A stretch of 64,000 nucleotides of DNA from Persicirhabdus sediminis (GCF_016595495.1 NZ_JAENIM010000039.1:622989-686988), one strand, 5' to 3'. Positions 27,359 through 36,693 are shown, counted from the stretch's first letter. The notes: a model not told the origin generated them from the sequence alone. A program made the numbers and translations.

Positions 27359-29848
27359 TTATTCTTCGATCAAAATGGCACGTCCAGCTGGAGCGAGCGG
27401 AATTGGCTGGTCGCCGCCGCCAAAGATGCTGGTTTCACCATCTTCGTCTTCATCAACCAAAACAGCACGCTGCGCAGTATTCACCTCGCGAATGATGTCT
27501 TCTTCAGCCATCTCGATCTCTTCTTCGATCACCATCGCGCGCGGCGGTGGCTGGATGGTTGCTTTGATTTCGTCTTTGAATTCGTTGAAAAATGCCTTCA
27601 CCATTGGTGCCGCTTTGCGACCACCGGATAGCTGCTCGTTTGGTCTACCCTCGTAGAGCACAGCATACGCGTAGCGTGGGTTCTCAAATGGGAAGAAACC
27701 AGCAAACCAAGCAAGTCGTTGGTTTTTGCTTTCTGGCCCCCACTGTGCGGTACCGGTTTTACCAGCCACCACAGCAAAATCGAGCGCGGCACTTTTACCT
27801 GTGCCCCACGGTTCATTGACCACCTCGCGCATGCCATCTTTGACGATGTCTGCGGATCGTGGATCGACATAAAGTTTATTTTGCTCGTCAGGCATAGCAG
27901 CCTCAAGGACTCGACCATTCACATCCTGAATCTGCTTGATCAGGTGAAGTTTTGGCAATGCCACACCGCTACCTAAGCCAGCCATGCCGTGAGCCACCTG
28001 CAGTGGCGACGCCAGCAGAACCCCCTGACCAATGGACAAGTTGGCGGTATCACCATCCATGATGCGGCGACCGTGATGTTTGCGCATCCACTCACCAGTG
28101 GGCACCAATCCTGATGTTTCGCCAATCAGCGGCAGGCCGGTTTTTTTGCCGTAGCCGAGACGTCTAGCTAGCGAGAGGAATGATGTTGGGCCCGAACGGA
28201 TGCCTACTTGGTAAAACCAGGTATTACATGATCTAGCAATCGCGCGCTTCACGTCGATGTCCCCTTCCGCCACTTTGCGGTTCCAGTTGTGGAATAGGTG
28301 GTTGCCGATCTGGATGGCAATCGGGCAGTTGATTAAGGTGAATTCACCAATCACACCTTCAGACAGCGCAGCTAGCGCAACGATAGGTTTGAAGGTAGAT
28401 GCTGGCGGGTAGCTGGCCTGGAACGCACGCGCATACAGCGGGCGACCCGGATCTTCCTTCAGCGCGGTGAAAGTTTTGGTAGAAACAAATGGAATGAAAT
28501 CATTGAGGTCAAAACCCGGACGCGATGCCATCGCGAGAACTTCGCCGGTGTGGATGTCGATGACCACAAATGCGCCGCGGTCTGAGTATTCTTTGAGCAC
28601 GTCCTCGGCGTGTTTTTGCCAGCGCGCATCCAGCGTGGTCACTACCGTGCCGCCCGGTTTTGGTCGCCGCGCCAGCTCGTTAAGGCGCTCGCTGCCGTCG
28701 GAATCGTAAATCAATCGCTTCAGGCCAGGTTTGCCCGTGAGCTCGTCGTTGAAAAGTTTTTCAAACCCAGCGCGTCCTTCGCTGAATTCAAATAATGGAT
28801 CGCCGTAGTTGATTGGTCCGCTTTCCAATTTCCCTGAAGCGCCCACGTAGCCGAGAATGTGACAGGCCGAATCATTGCCTGGGTAGTAGCGAGCGTAACG
28901 TGCTTGCAAAATCAGCCCGGGAATCAACTGCTCTTTGATCACATCAAGTTCTTCTTCCTCGACGATTTTGGTAAATGGATAAGCTAGCCAGCGGCGATGG
29001 CGGTAATGTTGCCACAGCGCATCATCACTGAGCTCCCAGTTGACCATGAAGATCTCGTTGAGTTTATTCAGGCGCTCGCGGCCCCAGTTGATAACAAATT
29101 CTTTGCTTGGGTTGTCAAACTGTGGGTACTTGATTGCTGGATACCAAACGACGCGGTTTTGCGCCATCGGCACGCCATTGCGGTCGATGATTTGGCCGCG
29201 CGGCGCTGGAATGGAAAGTGTGATGGCGCGAGCATTTGGTCGCACACGCAGCGCCCCTTGATCGGCGCCGAGGCCCTCGTCGTCATTCGGATCAGCTGAA
29301 AATTCTTTAAGAATGGGATCCAGCTCAGGTTCGGCCATGGCATCTTCATCCACCTTGGCCTCTAGGCTGACGGTCTGCGTTTTCAGCTTTGGTGAGGCAT
29401 TGCCTAATGGTAATGCATTGGGTTGTGGTTTTTCAACCACCTCAACCACGGCTGGCGCAGTATCCACGCTGATTTCAGCTGGAGCCGCTGGTTCTACTTC
29501 AGCGGGTTCAGGATTCTCCACCTCAGCCACCTCTTCAGGGGTAGAAACGGGAACGACTGCTGGCTCAACAATCTGCGGCTGAACCGGCTTTTCTTCATCA
29601 GCTACCGGCTGACTAGCTGGAGCCGCAGTGCTTGGAGTCACCGGGGCTGCTGGCTGAGCCGGAGTAGCTGGAGTGGCGGCGGGAGCCGCAGGTGTTTGTG
29701 TCTCTGGCTCGGCGGGTTCTTCCACCGTGCGAGGTTTAGGTACAAATTCAACCCCCGGGGGCAAATCTTGAGCTGACAGCGGGCCACACAGGATCGTTGA
29801 TACCCCTGCAGCCATCGCCAGCTTTGAATTCCAGTTAATAAACCTCAC
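27359..29848 (-). CDS. Penicillin-binding protein 2 (D,D-transpeptidase) with unusual N-terminus
   Basis: An 829-residue class B PBP of the MrdA type, the transpeptidase of the rod-elongation complex. The order is: export signal (residues 8-27, STILCGPLSAQ); a Pro/Ala/Glu/Val-rich linker to about 200; the dimerisation domain from APRGQIIDRNGVPMAQN (215-231); and the transpeptidase domain with STFK (484-487), SCN (540-542) and KTGTAQ (697-702). An acidic tail of about 70 residues follows. Usual MrdA proteins are near 630 residues with a non-cleaved membrane helix. Here the N-terminus looks cleavable and no other membrane helix is visible. No rodA or mreC is adjacent. Confidence 0.88.
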   Translation of the reverse strand: MRFINWNSKLAMAAGVSTILCGPLSAQDLPPGVEFVPKPRTVEEPAEPETQTPAAPAATPATPAQPAAPVTPSTAAPASQPVADEEKPVQPQIVEPAVVPVSTPEEVAEVENPEPAEVEPAAPAEISVDTAPAVVEVVEKPQPNALPLGNASPKLKTQTVSLEAKVDEDAMAEPELDPILKEFSADPNDDEGLGADQGALRVRPNARAITLSIPAPRGQIIDRNGVPMAQNRVVWYPAIKYPQFDNPSKEFVINWGRERLNKLNEIFMVNWELSDDALWQHYRHRRWLAYPFTKIVEEEELDVIKEQLIPGLILQARYARYYPGNDSACHILGYVGASGKLESGPINYGDPLFEFSEGRAGFEKLFNDELTGKPGLKRLIYDSDGSERLNELARRPKPGGTVVTTLDARWQKHAEDVLKEYSDRGAFVVIDIHTGEVLAMASRPGFDLNDFIPFVSTKTFTALKEDPGRPLYARAFQASYPPASTFKPIVALAALSEGVIGEFTLINCPIAIQIGNHLFHNWNRKVAEGDIDVKRAIARSCNTWFYQVGIRSGPTSFLSLARRLGYGKKTGLPLIGETSGLVPTGEWMRKHHGRRIMDGDTANLSIGQGVLLASPLQVAHGMAGLGSGVALPKLHLIKQIQDVNGRVLEAAMPDEQNKLYVDPRSADIVKDGMREVVNEPWGTGKSAALDFAVVAGKTGTAQWGPESKNQRLAWFAGFFPFENPRYAYAVLYEGRPNEQLSGGRKAAPMVKAFFNEFKDEIKATIQPPPRAMVIEEEIEMAEEDIIREVNTAQRAVLVDEDEDGETSIFGGGDQPIPLAPAGRAILIEE

Positions 29849-29925
29849 AGCGCCAATCTATACACATTTTTAACAGCAATCCAGTTACATTTAGCTAGAT
29901 GCTGTTCGAAATCATTTGCCCTCGA

Positions 29926-30696
29926 TTAGAGAGACAGCAGCGCATGCCATTCTTGGGCTTTGTCTGCAAAACTACGATCCATCTCATTATAGCTGATGCC
30001 ACGGGAAACATTCACCGTGTCTGGAGCTGTGCGACCGCGTCCAGCTAGGCTGTCGAGATCACCACCCTGAGCACCGAGACCAGGGATCAGCAGTGGCGCA
30101 TCCATGATGCGATCGAGCACTTCTGAGCTCGCATTAGTCAGGCCAACCACAAAACCAACGTCAGTGGCTGATTTTTCTGCAACCGCACGCACAGCAAGTT
30201 CTTGCACCAGCTCAAAGACGTAGCGGCCGTCAGCGAGTTTCTGACGCTGAAAATCAGCACTGCCGGCATTTGAGGTCACCGCTAGCAGGTAAATTCCCTT
30301 TCCTTCCCAGTTGAGAAATGGCTCGATTGAATCGTAGCCGAGAAACGGGTTCAGCGTCACCGCATCCACGTCCCAGTTTTCAAAATACGACTTCGCGTAG
30401 TATTTCTGCGTCTCGCCAATGTCAGAGCGCTTGGCATCCAAAATCACTGGCACTTCTTTGGGCATTTCACCCAGCATTTCTTCTAAAATCTCCAGTCCGC
30501 GCAGGCCCATGGCTTCAAAATACGCCATGTTTGGCTTGAAAGCAGCAGCGTACTCAGCGGTCTCACCAACCAAACGACGCAAAAATTCTGGCACATTTTC
30601 AATGCCTCCTGACAGCTCTGGGCGTGGATCGATTCCCACACATAGACGAGCACCCGTATCTACAATTCGTTTTTCAAGCTTTTCTGCGTAGCGCAT
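29926..30696 (-). CDS. pyrF: Orotidine 5'-phosphate decarboxylase
   Basis: A 256-residue TIM-barrel enzyme making UMP in pyrimidine synthesis. The type-2 (longer) form is indicated by CVGIDPRPEL near the N-terminus, FKPNMAYFEAMG, and the catalytic block ILDAKRSDIGET with Asp87, Lys89 and Asp92. It ends with LIPGLGAQGGD and NVSRGIS, the phosphate-binding loop. It lies 77 bp downstream of the next upstream gene on this strand. Confidence 0.95.
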   Translation of the reverse strand: MRYAEKLEKRIVDTGARLCVGIDPRPELSGGIENVPEFLRRLVGETAEYAAAFKPNMAYFEAMGLRGLEILEEMLGEMPKEVPVILDAKRSDIGETQKYYAKSYFENWDVDAVTLNPFLGYDSIEPFLNWEGKGIYLLAVTSNAGSADFQRQKLADGRYVFELVQELAVRAVAEKSATDVGFVVGLTNASSEVLDRIMDAPLLIPGLGAQGGDLDSLAGRGRTAPDTVNVSRGISYNEMDRSFADKAQEWHALLSL

Positions 30697-30766
30697 GCAT
30701 TGGCTTTACCATCGATCTCTAATCGGCAAAATCCCAAAAAATGGAAAATTAGCAATAATTACAAAT

Positions 30767-31237
30767 CTACTCACTGCCAGCTGGCTGCATCACTCTGAAA
30801 TGCCCATCCGCCCAACTAGGATCGAGCGCAGGCACTGGTGATTTACCCAAGACATGTTCACCTGCTACATATCTTGTCATTTCCGCAATTCTAGCTGGTT
30901 GTGTTACTTTAAAAGTTCCATCCGCCCAGCTGCGACCAAGCGTAGGCGGCAATATTTTACTTAACTCAGATTTGGGCAATTCACCCACATCCAGCTGCAA
31001 CTCAGAGTGGATTTCTCTGGCTTCAGCTAGGCTGTCGTAACCAGCCACAAAAACATAACTCTCGCCGTGCCGGTAATAGACGTGGATTGTCTGCCGCGAT
31101 TGTTTATCCATCTGGCTGTCTGAGTAACCGTGACGATAAACGTGCTGGATGGCATCAAGCAGCTGATCATCAGCTGAAGAAATTACAGCCGAGCTGGCAA
31201 TCAAAGTGACGGTCGTTGCGATCCTAGCTAAACACAT
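30767..31237 (-). CDS. Secreted protein with two SWADG repeats
   Basis: From the ATG at 31237 (156 residues; ATG 31267 possible) there is a signal peptide (ARIATTVTLIASSAVISSA). The middle part contains 'HVYYRHGESYVFVAGYDSLAEAREIHSEL', which looks like a SPOR-type or similar small alpha/beta fold. Two near-identical C-terminal motifs follow, RSWADGTFKVTQPA and PSWADGHFRVMQPA. It is divergent from the zeta-toxin-like gene. Function unknown. Confidence 0.6.
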   Translation of the reverse strand: MCLARIATTVTLIASSAVISSADDQLLDAIQHVYRHGYSDSQMDKQSRQTIHVYYRHGESYVFVAGYDSLAEAREIHSELQLDVGELPKSELSKILPPTLGRSWADGTFKVTQPARIAEMTRYVAGEHVLGKSPVPALDPSWADGHFRVMQPAGSE

Positions 31238-31356
31238 GTTCCATATCTGAGCGAGTAGATTAACCATGTCAAACACACAGAACCTGTAATTTATCACAAA
31301 TAGCTCAGCGGTTTAACTAAAGCCACGACTTAAATGATCTTGCTTCTCAATCACTC

Positions 31357-31938
31357 ATGGCCAAAACTGCTACAGTGACCCGACCAACATTATTTCTCAT
31401 TGGCGGCCCGAATGGCTCAGGGAAAACCACCTTCGCCAAAGAGTACCTACCCAATGAAGCCAACTGCCTCAGATTTCTTAACTCTGATGAAATTGCGCGT
31501 GGGATCTCGCCATTTGATAGTTCAGCTGGCCAACTTCAAGCTGGCAGAATATTGCTCAAAAACCTAAAAAGTCATCTACTCAAACGCCAATCATTTGCGC
31601 TAGAATCGACACTTAGCGGAAAAACTTACCTTAAGTACCTGAACGAGGCAAAACGACTTGGATACCAGATCGAATTTCATTTTCTCTGGCTGCCATCAGC
31701 CGAAGAATCGTATCAACGCGTCCAACAGCGCGTCATCGAAGGTGGGCACGATGTCCCCAAAAAGGATATTTACCGACGCTACCCGAGAATCATGCAGCTG
31801 GTTTTTGATCATTACCTCAAGCTGGCAGATCATTGGTATTTCTGGAACGCTGAAAAATATCCGCTCGAAATCATCAACAGCCATGTTAACGTCTCTATAG
31901 ATCAACTCAAACGCGACCATGATTCAGGAAAATTCTGA
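31357..31938 (+). CDS. Zeta-toxin-like P-loop kinase
   Basis: A 193-residue protein of the COG4185/zeta toxin type. The Walker A motif is GGPNGSGKTT (16-25, Lys23). Then come NSDEIARGI with Asp44, ALESTLSGKTYL with Glu83, and an arginine-rich 'RVQQRVIEGGHDVPKKDIYRRYPR' region. Family members phosphorylate UDP-N-acetylglucosamine or act as toxins, though many chromosomal ones are untested. It overlaps the following small gene by 20 bp, so they form a two-gene unit closed by a terminator. Confidence 0.8.
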   Translation: MAKTATVTRPTLFLIGGPNGSGKTTFAKEYLPNEANCLRFLNSDEIARGISPFDSSAGQLQAGRILLKNLKSHLLKRQSFALESTLSGKTYLKYLNEAKRLGYQIEFHFLWLPSAEESYQRVQQRVIEGGHDVPKKDIYRRYPRIMQLVFDHYLKLADHWYFWNAEKYPLEIINSHVNVSIDQLKRDHDSGKF

Positions 31939-32107
31939 TTACAAACCACTCAACAATGGATCTCCACCAGTCAAGATGGATGAGGTTGGACGTCGTGCTC
32001 AAGCCGCAGCCAACCGCGCTGCAGAAAAAATGATCGAGCGCAAACGCAGGCTCGGTCACAAAGTAGTGATCTACAAAGACGGCAAAGTTCTCACCGTTGA
32101 TCCATAG
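31919..32107 (+). CDS. Small basic partner of the zeta-like kinase
   Basis: A 62-residue protein with a helical centre (VGRRAQAAANRAAEKMIERKRRLG) and the ending HKVVIYKDGKVLTVDP. Its start lies inside the kinase gene, showing translational coupling. Small proteins with an Ala/Arg-rich helix and a 'v-x-x-DGK-v' end are often found next to COG4185 kinases. Here it could be an antitoxin, but unlike classical epsilon-zeta it lies downstream, so this is inference. Confidence 0.65.
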   Translation: MIQENSDYKPLNNGSPPVKMDEVGRRAQAAANRAAEKMIERKRRLGHKVVIYKDGKVLTVDP

Positions 32108-32144
32108 GCAGCTAGCCAATTTCACATTCCAGCTGGAAATCAAA

Positions 32145-32198
32145 AACCACCGTCACGCCAGAGCTCACAGAGCCGACCGCAACGGTGGTTATTTTTTT
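32145..32198. terminator. Terminator between zeta-kinase unit and metY
   Basis: AACCACCGT (32145-32153) pairs with ACGGTGGTT (32182-32190) and is followed by seven T. The plus-strand T-run serves the kinase unit, and the upstream A-run allows minus-strand use for metY as well. A CCAGCTGG copy lies just before it (about 32129-32136). Confidence 0.8.
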
Positions 32199-32210
32199 AA
32201 ATAGATTCGA

Positions 32211-33500
32211 CTAGCTAGCGCTCACTTCGATCGCCTGCTTGAGGTCGGCGAGAATATCGTCGATGTGCTCGATGCCCACGCTCAGACGGATGAGCCCCGG
32301 CGTGATACCGCCAGCTGCTTGCTGCTCTTCACTCATCTGGCTGTGAGTAGTAGTAGACGGGTGAATGGCCAAGCTCTTGGCATCACCAACGTTAGCGAGG
32401 TGGCTGAACAATTTGAGCCCTTCGATGAGTTTTTTACCCGCTTCTGCGCCGCCTTTGATTTCAAAGACAACCATGCCGCCACCTTTGCCTTTGAGGTACT
32501 TCTGGTTGCGCTCGTATTCAGGGTCGTCTTCCAGTCCTGGGTATCTCACCCACTCTACCAGCTCTTGCTGTTGGAGGAATTTAGCGACTGCTAGTGAGTT
32601 CTCACAATGCCTCTCCACACGCAGCGGCAATGTTTCCACGCCCTGCAGAAGCTGCCACGCATTGTCAGGTGCGATGCATGCGCCGAGGTTACGCAATGGT
32701 CCAGTACGCATGCGCAAAATGAATGCTAATGGCGCCAGCGGCTCAGGCAGATCGTGCCCCCAACGGAGTCCGTGGTAGGAACTATCTGGCTCGTCAAACA
32801 ATGGGTGCTTGCCTGCCCCCCAGTTGAATTTTCCAGAATCAACCACCAGACCGCCAATGGCTGTGCCGTGACCGCCAAACCACTTGGTCATGGAGTGCAC
32901 GACGATGTCAGCACCAAAATCTAGCGGACGGTTGAGGTATGGCGTGGAGAATGTGGCGTCAACGATGAGCGGCAGACCGTGGTCGTGGGCCACTTTGGCA
33001 ATCGCCTCAAGGTCAGCAATTTCTAACGCTGGATTAGAAACCACCTCGCAGAAAAGCGCGCGGGTATTTTCATCAATCGCCGCGGCAAAATTCTGCGGAT
33101 CACGGGAATCGACAAAGTTCACGTTGATGCCCATCTTTGGCAGGATATCCTTAAACTGCGTATAAGTACCGCCGTAGAGGTTCTGTGCAGAAACGATGTT
33201 ATCACCCGCTTCAGCTAGGTTGATGATAGAGTAGAAAATTCCAGAAGTACCTGAAGAAACAGCCAGCCCGCCCAATTCTGGCGCGCCTTCTAGTAGGGCC
33301 ACGCGCTTTTCTAGCACGTCTGTCGTTGGGTTCATCAGGCGGGTGTAAATATTCCCCAGCTCTTTAAGTGCAAATAAGTTAGCCGCATGCTCAGTAGAGT
33401 TAAATACAAATGAGCTAGTGCGATAGATAGGAACGGCACGTGAGTTGGTCACCGGGTCCGGCTGGTGACCACCATGGAGGCAGAGTGTTTCGAGTTTCAT
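32211..33500 (-). CDS. metY: O-acetylhomoserine aminocarboxypropyltransferase/sulfhydrylase
   Basis: A 429-residue PLP enzyme of the Cys/Met metabolism family. The start is the ATG at 33500 (METLCLHGG-type beginning, here MKLETLCLHGGHQPDP); the frame stays open upstream without family similarity. Motifs are YTRLMNPTTDVLE, SSGTSG, the 'IVDATFSTPYLNRPL' region and the PLP lysine in HSMTKWFGGHG. The C-terminus NVGDAKSLAIHPSTTTHSQ with LIRLSVGIEHIDDIL is typical of MetY. It makes homocysteine from O-acetylhomoserine and sulfide. No SAM riboswitch is evident in the 115 bp upstream. Confidence 0.93.
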   Translation of the reverse strand: MKLETLCLHGGHQPDPVTNSRAVPIYRTSSFVFNSTEHAANLFALKELGNIYTRLMNPTTDVLEKRVALLEGAPELGGLAVSSGTSGIFYSIINLAEAGDNIVSAQNLYGGTYTQFKDILPKMGINVNFVDSRDPQNFAAAIDENTRALFCEVVSNPALEIADLEAIAKVAHDHGLPLIVDATFSTPYLNRPLDFGADIVVHSMTKWFGGHGTAIGGLVVDSGKFNWGAGKHPLFDEPDSSYHGLRWGHDLPEPLAPLAFILRMRTGPLRNLGACIAPDNAWQLLQGVETLPLRVERHCENSLAVAKFLQQQELVEWVRYPGLEDDPEYERNQKYLKGKGGGMVVFEIKGGAEAGKKLIEGLKLFSHLANVGDAKSLAIHPSTTTHSQMSEEQQAAGGITPGLIRLSVGIEHIDDILADLKQAIEVSAS

Positions 33501-33616
33501 AAAGTTTATAAAATAGACGTCACCGTTAGCACAGATCAGCCAGCGCGCAAAGATCAGAATCTTATCCGCACGAAAAATCAAAAATTTGGCCAATCTAGCT
33601 AGCTGGCTCCCCAGCT

Positions 33617-33823
33617 TTACTCCTTAAGTAGCGCGTCAGCTTGCCTCCGCTGTTGCATAAACAAGCGATGACGCCTTGCTTCCTCAGGCCTAACTATAGA
33701 GTAAAACGCCAGAGGAATAGTTATCATCATGATGATCTCTGAAAATCTATCGCCATGCTCGACATTAAGCTTGGCCCTATCAGCTAGCTGGCTAGAAATA
33801 TCAATCCATGAATGCTTCCACAT
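33617..33823 (-). CDS. Possible small hydrophobic protein
   Basis: A 68-residue frame with one hydrophobic stretch (IIMMITIPLAFYSIV) and a basic C-terminus (RRHRLFMQQRRQ). Its start overlaps the divergent secreted-protein gene by 16 bp, and no family is recognised, so it may be chance. Confidence 0.3.
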   Translation of the reverse strand: MWKHSWIDISSQLADRAKLNVEHGDRFSEIIMMITIPLAFYSIVRPEEARRHRLFMQQRRQADALLKE

Positions 33824-34353
33824 TATGCCTTGCTTTGATTGCCCTAACTATCCAGCTCGCGCCAGCTGGCGAGATTGCTACGATAGACAATCAAGTTGTC
33901 TTTTCCGCAGTGATCAATGAGGAGAAAATCATCGTCACCATGTCGTCGGCTGTATTTGATCCCGCGGCATACAAAACCACGGATTACAAAGTAGATAACT
34001 CCGGTCACGAGCCGAGCTACGTATTGCCAACCATCGAAGGCATCGAATGCATTGGCTGGGACAGCCAGCTGCCCAATAAAGAAAACCCACGCACTCATCT
34101 CAGCCAGCTCACCGTTCAATTTGGCGAAAAAACCATCTCTGCGCCGCGCGAGTTGATTGCTCATGTCATCATGCCGCATGCAGATTTTTCTTTTGACGGA
34201 CACATTATGGCTGGCGGCGTGACTCTATCAGCTGACGGTAAATGTGTGATTGTAGAAGTGCCAGCTGGCGACGGTGGCACCGCCAGCAGTCAATGTTTCA
34301 CCTTCTCAGCTGCTGGCGAGGTGATCGTTGGCAAACCTGAGCAGCCATTTTAA
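33808..34353 (+). CDS. Secreted hypothetical protein
   Basis: A 181-residue protein with a signal peptide (MNASTLCLALIALTIQLAPAG). The mature domain is beta-rich, with paired cysteines (EGIECIGW and SSQCFTF) and a DGKCVIVEV strand. No motif identifies a function. It is followed by another plus-strand gene 82 bp on. Confidence 0.6.
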   Translation: MNASTLCLALIALTIQLAPAGEIATIDNQVVFSAVINEEKIIVTMSSAVFDPAAYKTTDYKVDNSGHEPSYVLPTIEGIECIGWDSQLPNKENPRTHLSQLTVQFGEKTISAPRELIAHVIMPHADFSFDGHIMAGGVTLSADGKCVIVEVPAGDGGTASSQCFTFSAAGEVIVGKPEQPF

Positions 34354-34435
34354 GTCTGCTCACTCTAACTAGCTGGCGCGCTGGGCAAAAATTCACCAGC
34401 TTTCCTGCTTGCGCAGATCGACGTTAGAAACTGAA

Positions 34436-34993
34436 ATGCGTCGCATGCAACTGATTTTCACGGGCCGCGAGTTAGCCTTCCACGGCAAAGACGAAGAGAT
34501 CCAAGCGATCCTAAAAATGCTGCCTAGCGGTGATGAAACCTGGTTCAACATCCACACTCACGCTGGCGACATGATTCAAGGGTTTTCGCTAGACGGCGGG
34601 TTCATTCAGATCGAGCACCTACTCGCTGGCGACGAGCATGTTAGCGTGCTAACTCAGCCGCTAGACGAAGAGCAAAGTTTTCAGATCGTGAAGGCATTTT
34701 TGCAAAACCCAAAAAATGCCGTGGCTGGCTACCAATGGGTCGCCGAAGCGATTGATGGCGACCAGCCAGCGCAAGCGCAGCTAGAACATGATGATGCTGG
34801 CGCCCGTCCGCTCGGCACCTTTAGCCATTTTGAAACCAAGAAGTTAGTGCCCAAATTCGAGCAAGCAGGCCTCGGCTTCGACGTCTCTGTTGACCAGAGT
34901 TGTTCGTCTGGCTGCGCAACTAACTTCTCCATCATCATTGCTAACGAAGACTATGCGCGCGCCAAAGAGATAGTGAAATCCTCATTGCTTTAA
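34436..34993 (+). CDS. Hypothetical cytosolic protein
   Basis: A 185-residue protein from the ATG at 34436 (a TTG nine codons upstream is less likely). It has no signal peptide. It has an alpha/beta composition, with 'IQAILKMLPSGDETWFNIHT' and a C-terminal 'CSSGCATNFSIIIANEDYARAKEIVKSSL' ending that resembles a ferredoxin-like or signal-transducing DUF2007-like module. That ending, with 'IIIANEDYARAKEIV', is the best clue but not enough for a name. Confidence 0.6.
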   Translation: MRRMQLIFTGRELAFHGKDEEIQAILKMLPSGDETWFNIHTHAGDMIQGFSLDGGFIQIEHLLAGDEHVSVLTQPLDEEQSFQIVKAFLQNPKNAVAGYQWVAEAIDGDQPAQAQLEHDDAGARPLGTFSHFETKKLVPKFEQAGLGFDVSVDQSCSSGCATNFSIIIANEDYARAKEIVKSSLL

Positions 34994-35044
34994 GTCGTCT
35001 CTTTCTCATCATCGCCCCAGCTGGATTATTGATTTCAGTCATTA

Positions 35045-35626
35045 TCATTTCCTAACGCGAGATTCGATCTGGCGCTGTAGATTATCTAATTGCGGCTGGA
35101 TGCAGGTGTAATGAAAGAGCCAGCTAACCACCATGCTGATGCCGCCGAGCATAACAAACCTGAGGCCAAACTCAGGCTCGACGAGATATTCCCCCACGCT
35201 CAGTGCGGCGCAAAAATACAGCAGCTGAATCAATGCCCACGGCAAGATCATGGTGCAGAATGTTAGCAGTGGCAGATAGAGCGAAAATACACGTCGCTGA
35301 CGGTTGATTTTCCGCGTCTCGTTCTCCAGCCAGCTAGCCGCACCGCTATCCTGCCACTTCTCACGCAGCTCCAGAATAAACTCGCGGCGCCCTTGCTCAC
35401 CTCGATCACCAAAATTATCTAAGTTCACAAGGATGCGTGATTTATCTTTCAGGGTGATAGAGCGCGCGTCTGTGCTGACAATATCAGCCCAGTCGATGTG
35501 CATTTTCTTGTACGTCCGCGGACCGAAGGTTTCGGTAAATTCCACGCCACCATCAGTGACTAACCAATGTTGAGTTTTGCAGTTAGGGGTCGCTGGGGCA
35601 ATCAGGGTATTTGTTATTGTTTGCAT
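35045..35626 (-). CDS. Membrane protein, unknown function
   Basis: A 193-residue protein from the ATG at 35626. The N-terminal 100 residues form a beta-rich cytosolic domain (HWLVTDGGVEFTETFGP, ADIVSTDARSITLKDKSRILVNL, resembling a PH-like/YcxB-like domain). Two membrane helices follow (about residues 115-142 and 155-175) and then a basic helical tail. It is convergent with the 34436-34993 gene. Confidence 0.6.
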   Translation of the reverse strand: MQTITNTLIAPATPNCKTQHWLVTDGGVEFTETFGPRTYKKMHIDWADIVSTDARSITLKDKSRILVNLDNFGDRGEQGRREFILELREKWQDSGAASWLENETRKINRQRRVFSLYLPLLTFCTMILPWALIQLLYFCAALSVGEYLVEPEFGLRFVMLGGISMVVSWLFHYTCIQPQLDNLQRQIESRVRK

Positions 35627-35769
35627 GCACAAAAAGATAATTCCCTGGTCAATTTCAGCATATTATAATCCCCAGCCATTGTTGCAATCACCTGCTCTCG
35701 CGCCCATCAGCTCGCTGCGAAGTTTAAATTTCACTTCACCTATCACCCTAACCCACCTATTGTTAAGGC

Positions 35770-36648
35770 ATGGCTGAAAATCACTCCGCGTGGAGGAAAT
35801 ACATCATCGGTGAGCTGTCGTGGAAGCGGCTCATCCGCTCAGTTATCATCATCTACCTGATTTTCCTATGCATAGGCCTGTTCGCACCTAATTTTTTCAT
35901 CTTTCCGGTCAAGCCAAGCCGCTACGAGCTACCGCGCCCGCACCACAGCCTAATCAAATCAACCAATGGCGATGATATCTGCATCTACTACCGCGCGCCA
36001 GCTAGCGATGATCAACCAGTCATTTTATGGTCACACGGCAATGCGGAAGACCTCAGCTTCATGCCCGACTTATTAGTCGACTACCAGCTGCGTGGGTTTG
36101 GTGTGGCTAGCTACGATTACCCTGGCTACGGACAAAGCACTGGCGCGCCGACGGAGGAATCTTGTTTTGCCGCCATCGAGGCTGCCTATCAATTCCTCAC
36201 AAAGGAACAAAACATCTCAGCCGATCGCATTGTCATCATTGGTCGCTCGGTCGGCGGTGGACCGTCTAGCTGGCTAGCCAGCCAGCACGAATGCCGCGGA
36301 TTAATCTTAATTTCCAGCTTCACCAGCGCGTTCAAAGTGGCCACTCGCTGGCCAATTTTCCCCGGCGATAAATTCCGCAATGACGTGCATCTAAAATCAG
36401 TCAGCTGCCCGCTATTATTAATTCATGGCACGGACGATAAAACCATCGCCAGCTGGCACAGCGGAAAGTTATTTTCCCAATACCAGCACGCTAAATCATT
36501 GCTGCTGATAGACGGCGCTAACCACGACGATCTCTTTCTACAAGCTGGCATCCAGCTGGTGAATCAAATCTGCGCGTTCAGCGAGAATCCGGCTGAGTAT
36601 TGCGCAAAACAGAAATCACCTAGCGAAGTGGCCGCCAAGGTGGATTGA
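35770..36648 (+). CDS. Alpha/beta hydrolase with N-terminal membrane anchor
   Basis: A 292-residue serine hydrolase. A membrane helix (residues 22-40) is followed by a canonical alpha/beta-hydrolase domain. This has an oxyanion HGNAED motif at 89-94, the nucleophile Ser160 in GRSVGGG, an acid in LLLIHGTDDKT (Asp222 or Asp223), and His252 in DGANHDDL. This pattern matches the ABHD13/17-like group (acyl-protein or lipid esterases). The catalytic domain probably faces the periplasm or lies at the membrane. It appears monocistronic. Confidence 0.85.
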   Translation: MAENHSAWRKYIIGELSWKRLIRSVIIIYLIFLCIGLFAPNFFIFPVKPSRYELPRPHHSLIKSTNGDDICIYYRAPASDDQPVILWSHGNAEDLSFMPDLLVDYQLRGFGVASYDYPGYGQSTGAPTEESCFAAIEAAYQFLTKEQNISADRIVIIGRSVGGGPSSWLASQHECRGLILISSFTSAFKVATRWPIFPGDKFRNDVHLKSVSCPLLLIHGTDDKTIASWHSGKLFSQYQHAKSLLLIDGANHDDLFLQAGIQLVNQICAFSENPAEYCAKQKSPSEVAAKVD

Positions 36649-36693
36649 GATTTCCCCGCTAGATTACAATGCCTCCAGCTAGCTGGAAATTGC

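Noticed and set aside
33501-33616. SAM riboswitch upstream of metY
   Set aside because: The 115 bp before the start show no SAM-I-like four-helix pattern or terminator; only short AGCT palindromes are present.
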